Part shown: in pieces, positions 1 through 4,697 of the stretch
Layout: every line of letters starts with the position of its first letter
How positions within the stretch are numbered: position 1 is the stretch's first letter
Origin: Acidobacteriota bacterium
GTDB lineage: Bacteria > Acidobacteriota > Terriglobia > Terriglobales > Acidobacteriaceae
DNA length: 6,007 nucleotides
Reading direction: 5' to 3'
NCBI GenBank assembly: GCA_021799945.1
Contig: JAJYZK010000211.1
Span: forward strand, 1 to 6,007
The notes under the pieces: generated by a model
Databases searched by the model: none
What the model was told of the DNA's origin: nothing
Seen by the model: the letters and a program-made list of their open reading frames with translations, nothing else
Program-made: the position numbers and the translations under genes

Positions 1-9
1 TGAACTCAT
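1..9 (-). CDS. Possible 5' end of a minus-strand gene leaving the window
   Basis: On the minus strand an ATG at 9-7 follows a strong Shine-Dalgarno-like GGGAGG (complement of 18-23) with an 8-nt spacer. Only three codons (Met-Ser-Ser) lie inside the window, so no function can be given. It lies 183 bp downstream of the exported TIM-barrel gene on the same strand, so the two could share a transcript. Another ATG at 35-33 hits a stop after nine codons and is not a competitor. The call rests only on the ribosome binding site and spacing. Confidence 0.3.
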
Positions 10-50
10 TGCTGCGCCCTCCCTTTTGCTCTCATCGCTGGCCTCCTCCG

Positions 51-86
51 GGATCCCGTCCAGGATCCCGGTCGGCGATCCCTTCG
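51..86. repeat. Short GATCCC array with 12-13 bp period
   Basis: GATCCC occurs at 52-57, 64-69 and 77-82, so the spacings are 12 and 13 bp. The first two units share GGATCCCG exactly, and the first sits in a perfect 10-bp palindrome, CGGGATCCCG, at 49-58. The array lies in the non-coding stretch between the minus-strand TIM-barrel gene and the probable next gene. Similar 12-bp GGATC units occur inside the ligase-like gene near 5403-5438. No function can be assigned; it may be simple replication-slippage sequence. Confidence 0.45.
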
Positions 87-100
87 TTCCGGTAAGGGAT
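78..100. repeat. Inverted repeat downstream of the TIM-barrel gene
   Basis: ATCCCTT at 78-84 pairs perfectly with AAGGGAT at 94-100 around a 9-nt loop. A second, weaker pair (GGTCC 119-123 with GGACC 133-137) lies between it and the gene end at 193. Transcripts of the minus-strand gene would pass through both. Neither is followed by a T-tract on either strand, so neither qualifies as a canonical intrinsic terminator. They could be weak 3'-end stabilising structures or chance. Confidence 0.3.
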
Positions 101-192
101 TCCGCGATCCTGTTCAGAGGTCCCGAACCCGTGGACCCCCTCGCCCTCTCTGCGCCAGCCGATTGCGGGGCCATCGCTGTGCCGGGCGGTAT

Positions 193-1125
193 TCAAGCAT
201 AGGCCTCCGCAATCGCTTTTTCCAGAAATGTCTTGGAGGCGAGAATATCCGCGCTCTGCTTCGGGCCCTCGATCTCCCGTTCGATGGTCATCGGTCCCCG
301 ATAGCCCAGCGCCCGCAATTTACGCAGGACGGCATGGAAGTTCACCTCGCCCTGTCCGATCGGCGTTTCCTCACCCAGGTTTCTGGGGTTGGTGGGGAAT
401 TTGCCGTCCTTGGCGTGCATGCCGCGCACCAGAGGGCCGATCACGTCCAGGGCGTCGGTGGGATTGCCCTTGCCGTACAGGATCAGATTGGCGAGATCGA
501 GATTGACGAAGAGGTTATCCTGACCGGTGTCCTGGATCATGCGAAGCAGGGTGATGGGGGTTTCCTGACCGGTTTCGCAGAGGAAGATCAGGCCTCTCTC
601 TTTTGCGTAGGAAGCCACCTCCTTCACCGCCGCAACGGCCTGGGGGTAGAGGGGATCGTTGGGGTTCTCGGGAATAAAGCCGCAATGGGTGTGGATGGCC
701 GGGATTCCGCTGGCCTGGGCCACATCGGCGGCCCGCTTGAGACACGCGATCCGGGCCTGGCGGGTTGCCGGCGGCACCAGGCCGATGGTCGACGGCCCCT
801 GGTAGAAGTTCCATTCCATGGGGCCGGGGCCCAGCTCCAGGAGCGCAGTGGCCTGGACGCCATGTTCGCGAAGAGCCTGCTTGAGCGGCTCGGCATCTTC
901 GATTCGGATATCGGGGCCGTAGCCGATCTGGCAGGCCGAAAAGGTGAGGCTGCGGACGCGGGCCACGGCGTCCGCAGCCGGCTCTCCCTTCCTAACCCAG
1001 ACCACCACTCCCAGTTGGATGGCCCCCGCTCCGCCGGGCGCCGCGGCGGCCTCTGCCGGCAAAGCGGAGGAGACGGATGCGGCTCCTGCAAGTTGGATAA
1101 ACTGCCGCCGGTTGGTGAGTGGCAT
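193..1125 (-). CDS. Tat-exported sugar phosphate isomerase/epimerase-like TIM-barrel protein
   Basis: The 310-residue protein resembles the xylose isomerase-like TIM-barrel superfamily (sugar phosphate isomerases/epimerases, AP endonuclease family 2 fold), whose members usually bind a divalent metal and isomerise or epimerise sugars or keto-acids. It opens with a twin-arginine signal: N-R-R-Q-F at residues 5-9, a hydrophobic stretch to about 22, then an Ala-rich cleavage region (PAEAAAAP, 23-30), so it should act in the periplasm. Candidate metal ligands sit at the expected barrel strands: Glu184 (LCETGQE), Asp210 (NLDLANL), His237 (MHAKDGK) and Glu282 (TIERE). IHTHCG at 144-149 is also typical of the family. 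The reading frame stays open upstream to 1308, but I start at 1125 because the Tat motif begins there and AAGGA sits 6 nt upstream. The exact substrate is unknown. It is divergent from the fructokinase gene, and no sugar transporter is visible. Confidence 0.85.
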   Translation of the reverse strand: MPLTNRRQFIQLAGAASVSSALPAEAAAAPGGAGAIQLGVVVWVRKGEPAADAVARVRSLTFSACQIGYGPDIRIEDAEPLKQALREHGVQATALLELGPGPMEWNFYQGPSTIGLVPPATRQARIACLKRAADVAQASGIPAIHTHCGFIPENPNDPLYPQAVAAVKEVASYAKERGLIFLCETGQETPITLLRMIQDTGQDNLFVNLDLANLILYGKGNPTDALDVIGPLVRGMHAKDGKFPTNPRNLGEETPIGQGEVNFHAVLRKLRALGYRGPMTIEREIEGPKQSADILASKTFLEKAIAEAYA

Positions 1126-1128
1126 GGT

Positions 1129-1137
1129 CCTTCCTTT
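1129..1137 (-). promoter_or_regulatory. Ribosome binding site of the TIM-barrel gene
   Basis: The minus strand reads AAAGGAAGG here, with AAGGA 6 nt before the ATG at 1125. This decides the start against the longer open frame that reaches 1308, whose N-terminal extension is Arg-rich and has no similar site. Confidence 0.7.
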
Positions 1138-1139
1138 CA

Positions 1140-1153
1140 CGGAAACGATTCCG
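1140..1153. promoter_or_regulatory. Candidate LacI-type operator in the leader of the TIM-barrel gene
   Basis: CGGAA at 1140-1144 is an exact inverted repeat of TTCCG at 1149-1153. The core GGAAAC/GATTCC is a 12-bp near-palindrome (5 of 6 positions per half) around a central CG, the form typical of LacI-family operators. It lies between a -10-like box at 1192-1197 and the ribosome binding site at 1129-1137, where a bound repressor would block transcription. Next to it, CGCGCG at 1152-1157 and 1161-1166 could form a small hairpin. No regulator gene is in the window, so this is inference from site shape and position. Confidence 0.3.
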
Positions 1154-1191
1154 CGCGTCGCGCGCGTCTGTCCTCGTTCGGTCTGTTCTTG

Positions 1192-1197
1192 TTTATA
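1192..1197 (-). promoter_or_regulatory. Candidate -10 box for the TIM-barrel gene
   Basis: The minus strand reads TATAAA, a good match to a sigma-70 -10 element, in an otherwise GC-rich spacer and about 67 bp before the start codon. At 17-bp spacing the -35 position reads TGCGCC, a poor match, so the promoter would be weak or activator-dependent if real. Confidence 0.3.
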
Positions 1198-1250
1198 GAG
1201 TAAAACCCGGTCGCGGCGCATCTGGCCGCCGGCGGTATGCCGCGCCCATC

Positions 1251-1278
1251 TTGCCTGCCCTCCCGGATTTTGTTTGAT
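1251..1278 (+). promoter_or_regulatory. Candidate promoter for the fructokinase gene
   Basis: TTGCCT at 1251-1256 (4 of 6 to the -35 consensus) and TTTGAT at 1273-1278 (4 of 6 to the -10 consensus) are 16 bp apart. They lie about 52 bp before the kinase start, with a direct repeat between promoter and gene. Both hexamers are imperfect, so this is a weak prediction. Confidence 0.27.
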
Positions 1279-1288
1279 ACGCTCAGTG

Positions 1289-1311
1289 GAAACACTCATT
1301 CGAAACACTCA
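1289..1311 (+). repeat. Ten-bp direct repeat in front of the fructokinase gene
   Basis: GAAACACTCA occurs exactly at 1289-1298 and 1302-1311, a 13-bp period, ending 18 bp before the kinase start codon. The first copy also forms AGTG-N4-CACT at 1285-1296. Position just downstream of the candidate promoter fits a regulator-binding or leader-RNA element, but no known motif is recognised. Confidence 0.45.
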
Positions 1312-1329
1312 AGGGCGGCTCTCACCTTC

Positions 1330-2247
1330 ATGAAGAAATCCTCTGCCACGCGGATCGGCATCGATTGGGGCGGCACCAAAATTGAGATTCTGGCGCTCGG
1401 TCCGGATGGGCGGGAGCGCTATCGCAAGCGAATCCCCACGCCGCGCTTCGACTATGAGGCATCCATCCGCGCCGCCGCCGACCTGGTGGCCGAGGGCGAG
1501 CAGGCCCTGGGCGAATCCTGCACCGTGGGGGCCGCGATCCCCGGCACGATCGATCCGGAAAACGGCCTGGTAAAGAATGCGAATTCCACCTGGCTGAATG
1601 GCAAACCGCTGGACCGGGACTTCGGCGCCGCGATCGGGCGCGAGGTGCGTTGCGCGAACGACGCCAATTGCCTGGCGCTCTCCGAGGCCACCGACGGCGC
1701 CGGCGCCGGCGCACCGGTGGTCTTCGCCGCCATTTTGGGCACCGGATGCGGCGGGGGAATCGCAATCGGCGGCAGGGTGCACGCCGGGGGCAACGGCCTG
1801 GCCGGGGAGTGGGGCCACAATCCCCTGCCCTGGCCCCGCGCCGGGGAGTATCCGGGCAGGATCTGTTACTGCGGTCAGCGTGGCTGCATCGAGCACTTTA
1901 TCAGCGGCCCTGGCCTGGAGGATGACTACCGGCAAGCGGCGGGAGCTTCCCTGCCCGGAGCCGAAATTGTCCGGCTCTGCGAGGCGGGCGACCGGGAAGC
2001 CGCGGCATCGGTCGCCCGCTATGAGGATCGGTTGGCGCGTTCGCTCGCGCATGTGGTCAATCTTCTCGATCCCGATGTCATTGTGCTGGGCGGCGGGCTC
2101 TCCCGCGTGGAGCGCCTGTACCGGACCGTACCCCCGCTCCTGAGCGGGTATGTCTTTGGCAAATCCGCCAAAACGCCGATCCGCGCCGCCGTTCATGGAG
2201 ACTCCAGCGGGGTTCGCGGCGCGGCGTGGTTGTGGCCTCCCCTTTGA
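1330..2247 (+). CDS. mak: ROK-family fructokinase (manno(fructo)kinase)
   Basis: This 305-residue cytoplasmic protein matches E. coli Mak along its whole length as I recall that sequence, and has nearly the same size (302). Mak uses ATP to phosphorylate fructose, and also mannose, at C6. Visible ROK hallmarks are the phosphate loop DWGGTK (12-17), KNANSTWLNG (82-91), ANDANC with the presumed catalytic base Asp111, GTGCGGG (137-143), GEWGHNPLPW (159-168), and the zinc site formed by His163 with Cys179, Cys181 and Cys186 (CYCGQRGCIE). The C-terminal VLGGG (252-256) and HGDSSGVRGAAWLWP (289-303) complete the fold. There is no N-terminal helix-turn-helix, so it is a kinase and not a ROK repressor. 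The start at 1330 matches the Mak N-terminus; the frame is open to 1237, but that extension is not conserved. The ribosome binding site is weak (AAGGG 14 nt upstream). Confidence 0.92.
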   Translation: MKKSSATRIGIDWGGTKIEILALGPDGRERYRKRIPTPRFDYEASIRAAADLVAEGEQALGESCTVGAAIPGTIDPENGLVKNANSTWLNGKPLDRDFGAAIGREVRCANDANCLALSEATDGAGAGAPVVFAAILGTGCGGGIAIGGRVHAGGNGLAGEWGHNPLPWPRAGEYPGRICYCGQRGCIEHFISGPGLEDDYRQAAGASLPGAEIVRLCEAGDREAAASVARYEDRLARSLAHVVNLLDPDVIVLGGGLSRVERLYRTVPPLLSGYVFGKSAKTPIRAAVHGDSSGVRGAAWLWPPL

Positions 2248-2421
2248 GCCCGCGTCGGTGAGCGCGCCAGCGTTCCCTGGCCGCCCGGGACGGCTGCCCG
2301 GGACAGACCGGGAGCCGTGCGCAGCACGCATGGCGGGGCATTCACTCTTGAAGTTCTCTTCGCCCGCAAACCCGCCGTCCGGTCGGCTGCGGTTTCCGGA
2401 CCGCAGTTACAATCCGAAGCA

Positions 2422-2460
2422 CCCTCGCCCAGCCGGGGGCGCGGACAGGCCGGGAGGGGG
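2422..2460. repeat. Imperfect palindrome downstream of the fructokinase gene
   Basis: Bases 2422-2434 pair with 2448-2460: ten Watson-Crick pairs, one G-T and two mismatches, around a 13-nt loop. The arms have the CCCTCGCCC / GGGAGGGGG style of the GC-rich intergenic palindromes seen in many bacterial genomes. No T-tract follows on either strand, so it is not a standard terminator, though it could end or stabilise the kinase message. The rest of 2248-2421 shows only a repeated GCCCGGGAC (2283-2291 and 2296-2304) and a small CGTGC/GCACG hairpin at 2316-2328. Confidence 0.35.
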
Positions 2461-2462
2461 AA

Positions 2463-2902
2463 TGGGAGCGGATCCGATGGCTTCTCGGTCCATTTTCGGC
2501 TGTCTATTTTTTGCTGCTGGTCCCGCGCTCGCTGCAACTGACGATCTTCGATCGGTATCTGCTTCCGCTCATGGCGGTGGGCATCGTTGCTCTTCTCAAG
2601 ATCTATCAGCAGCATGGCAAGGACAGGCCTCCGGCGGCGGGCTGGGTCGCGCTCACGCCGTGTGCGCTCTACACCGTGGCGTCGACGCACGGCCAAATTT
2701 CCCCTGGACCGGGCGCGGGTGGCTGCGGGTGCGCCCGCAGTACTTTCTGACCCTCAGCCCCATGGACTGCCTCGCGGCCTCCCCATTTTCCGCGGTAAGC
2801 TACCGCACATGGCTTCCGCCATATGGCCGCAAGGTCTATGTCCAGCAGATGCCGGAGGACAAGGGCGGGCCGGCGGAACGGACCCTGCTCACGCCCCGAT
2901 AG
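2463..2902 (+). pseudogene. Decayed C-terminal remnant of a GT39-type membrane glycosyltransferase
   Basis: Three consecutive pieces in three plus-strand frames read like the end of a dolichyl-phosphate-mannose-type (GT39/PMT) transferase. Piece one (2463 to about 2690) has a hydrophobic helix (FSAVYFLLLVP), then FDRYLLPLMAVGIVALLKIY and ALYTVASTH, the usual last-helix pattern of the family. Piece two (about 2698-2727, next frame) reads FPLDRARVAA, resembling the family's ...NRARW... segment. Piece three (2729-2902, third frame) reads QYFLTLSPMDC and SYRTWLPPYGRKVYV before a TAG, like the family's closing domain. Between pieces two and three some tens of residues of that domain seem to be missing, and the whole N-terminal catalytic half is absent. 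It lies directly before an intact GT39-like gene. Family resemblance is from memory of family patterns; an alignment was not possible. Sequencing error could explain one shift but not the losses. Confidence 0.6.
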
Positions 2903-2944
2903 CCGGACGCGGCAAGTGCGTGGAAGCAAGGGGGGCGAACCTGG

Positions 2945-4582
2945 ATGAAGTTATTGCTCCCGCTTACGCCTCGACGCTGGCGTCTGCCCTGCCTTCTGGC
3001 GGTGACGGCGGCACTGCTGGCCTTTGTGGCGCAGTCGGGCGAGCTGGGAAGCGCGGACACCGGCCATCGCCTGCAGACCGCGCATTCCTGGTGGACATCC
3101 GAGCCACCGGTATTTCCGGACGAGTATCCGGAGTTCGGCGTGCATGGCCGGCACGGCAAACTGGAAAGCTGGTACGGCATGGGGCAGTCGTTGCTCTTGC
3201 TGCCGGCCGATATTGCCGGTAGCCTGCTGGACCGATTCCTCAACCGAATTCCCGCCTTCGACGACTATGACGGAACGGATCCCACGGTCCGGGATATCGT
3301 GGTGACCTACAGTGTCAACATTCTTCTCAGCGTGCTGACCGCGCTGGCGTGTTTCTTTTTTCTGCTGGCGCTGGGCTTTCATTCCGCGGAGGCCGGCGCC
3401 GGGGTGCTGGCGATGTTGCTGGCCACCTCGCACCTCCATTACACCCAGAACCTGATGGAGAACAACTACATTTATCTACTGACTCTGGCCGGATTCTGGC
3501 GTCAGTTGGAATGGGCGCGCTCCGGAGATCGCCGGGCTCTCCTGCAGGGCTCGGCGGCCTTCGGGCTGAATCTACTCACCCGGCTCACCACCGGGATGGA
3601 TCTGCTGGCCGGAGCGCTCTTCATTTTCCTGCTTCTCCGCCGGGAGACGGCGTCAGGCGGGGAGCTTCGGCGTAGGCTCGCGGACTATTGCCGCACGGCC
3701 CTGCCGGTCTATGGCGTCTTTCTGCTGATCGACCGTCTCTACCAGTTCTACCGCTTCGGGTCCTTCTTCACCACGTACCTGGGTCTGGCGGCGCAGGAGG
3801 CCAAGCTGCGCGACCCCTCCCTGCCCGCCAGCTATCCCTTCGAGAATCCCTTCCACGCGGGTTTTTTCGGAGCGCTGTTTCAGCCGGAAAAGTCCATTTT
3901 TCTCTTCGACCCCCTGCTGATTCTCACCCTGCTGCTGGCAGCCGCGGGCTGGCGCCGATTCTCACCCGAGATCAAGGCGTACCTCGCCGCAGCCGCGGCG
4001 ATGCTGCTGGCGTACCTCGTCTTCTATGCCAAATACACGGTCTGGAGCGGCGACTTCGCCTGGGGCGACCGCTATGTTTCCACGGCCGTCGAACTGGCGA
4101 CCCTGCCGGCTCTTCCCCTGCTGCTGCGCCATCGCAAATCGCTGGGAAGGCTGGTCTGGGGGGCTGGAGTGGCCATCCTGGGGGCCAGCGCCGCAATTCA
4201 GGCCGCCTCGCTGGCCTTCTGGCTGCCGCTGGAGATTTACCAGATGGAGACGCTCGGCCATCCCACCTTCGTCATCGCCCTCCGCATGCGCAACATCGCG
4301 GCCTTTGCCCTCGGCCGAATGGATGCCTGGGGATTGAACAACCACGCCATGACCGAGGATCCCTGGGATTACGTGCACATCACGACGTGGAATTTTCTGC
4401 CCTTCCTGCTGCGGCGGGTGGGCGCGGCGCCCGGCTGGGCGGTGGATGCGGCCTTTGCTCTCTGGATCGGCGGCCTGGCGGGGCTGGCCGCGGCTCTTTG
4501 GCGAACGCTGCAGGAGCTTCGCGCCGCGGGCCGGAGCCGCGAAGAATCCAACAAGGCGCCGTGCAATCGGCCGGCAGGTTGA
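2945..4582 (+). CDS. Polytopic membrane protein, GT39/PMT-like glycosyltransferase family
   Basis: The 545-residue protein has a short basic N-terminus, a first helix at about 14-30, and at least ten further hydrophobic stretches (for example 120-145, 150-162, 205-232, 250-264, 317-335, 344-362, 380-395, 402-428 and 498-519). The first external loop has SADTGHRLQTAHSWW (36-50) and WYGMGQSLLLLP (76-87). Later come ALFQPEKSIFLFDPLLIL (310-327) and WSGDFAWGDRYVSTA (367-381). These are patterns of bacterial GT39-like proteins, which generally move sugar from a lipid-phosphate carrier at the outer face of the inner membrane. Asp38 occupies the position of the family's first-loop acidic residue, a candidate catalytic base. 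A Shine-Dalgarno AAGGGGGG (2928-2935) sits 9 nt before the ATG. Acceptor and sugar are unknown. It follows a dead relative and precedes an O-antigen ligase-like gene, which suggests envelope-glycan assembly. Confidence 0.72.
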   Translation: MKLLLPLTPRRWRLPCLLAVTAALLAFVAQSGELGSADTGHRLQTAHSWWTSEPPVFPDEYPEFGVHGRHGKLESWYGMGQSLLLLPADIAGSLLDRFLNRIPAFDDYDGTDPTVRDIVVTYSVNILLSVLTALACFFFLLALGFHSAEAGAGVLAMLLATSHLHYTQNLMENNYIYLLTLAGFWRQLEWARSGDRRALLQGSAAFGLNLLTRLTTGMDLLAGALFIFLLLRRETASGGELRRRLADYCRTALPVYGVFLLIDRLYQFYRFGSFFTTYLGLAAQEAKLRDPSLPASYPFENPFHAGFFGALFQPEKSIFLFDPLLILTLLLAAAGWRRFSPEIKAYLAAAAAMLLAYLVFYAKYTVWSGDFAWGDRYVSTAVELATLPALPLLLRHRKSLGRLVWGAGVAILGASAAIQAASLAFWLPLEIYQMETLGHPTFVIALRMRNIAAFALGRMDAWGLNNHAMTEDPWDYVHITTWNFLPFLLRRVGAAPGWAVDAAFALWIGGLAGLAAALWRTLQELRAAGRSREESNKAPCNRPAG

Positions 4583-4634
4583 TATCCTCAGAGGGGATAG
4601 TCTAAGGACAAACTCGCGAAGGTCCGTTTCTCCG

Positions 4635-4679
4635 GGACCCTCCGGCCGCGCATGACCGCGGCGGGCGGCCGGAGGATCC
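4635..4679 (+). other. Strong intercistronic hairpin before the ligase-like gene
   Basis: Bases 4639-4649 (CCTCCGGCCGC) pair perfectly with 4665-4675 (GCGGCCGGAGG), 11 GC-rich pairs around a 15-nt loop. After one C-A mismatch, three more pairs join 4635-4637 to 4677-4679. The structure starts 52 bp after the stop of the GT39-like gene and ends 18 bp before the next start codon. No T-tract follows, so a normal intrinsic terminator is unlikely. The 3' arm contains GGAGGA, the only good Shine-Dalgarno-like sequence in the spacer, though it is 21 nt from the start codon. A weaker hairpin (GGTCC 4621-4625 with GGACC 4635-4639) would compete for the outer bases. Roles could be mRNA stabilisation, attenuation or translation control. 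Confidence 0.6.
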
Positions 4680-4697
4680 GCCGCCAAAGTAAAACCC

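Noticed and set aside
1152..1166. CG-repeat hairpin as a terminator or regulatory RNA
   Set aside because: Two CGCGCG blocks are likely in GC-rich DNA and there is no T-tract or conserved aptamer-like feature around them.
163..1203. Long plus-strand open frame of 346 codons
   Set aside because: It is antisense to the TIM-barrel gene, which has clear family motifs, a Tat signal and a ribosome binding site. High GC makes such antisense frames open by chance.
1309..2331. Minus-strand open frame of 340 codons
   Set aside because: It is antisense to the mak gene; the protein is a Gly/Ala/Arg-rich mixture with no recognisable domain.
2150..2902. A single 250-codon gene in the gap after mak
   Set aside because: Its first part overlaps the conserved end of mak and is low-complexity. 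Only its last 58 codons look protein-like, and they belong to the third piece of the transferase remnant.
3688..4605. Plus-strand open frame of 305 codons inside the GT39-like gene
   Set aside because: It is a shadow in another frame; its composition is Arg/Gly/Pro-rich with no membrane pattern, in contrast to the hydrophobic main frame.
4635..4679. Intrinsic terminator after the GT39-like gene
   Set aside because: The stem is strong but no T-tract follows on either strand, so I list it as a hairpin of unknown role.
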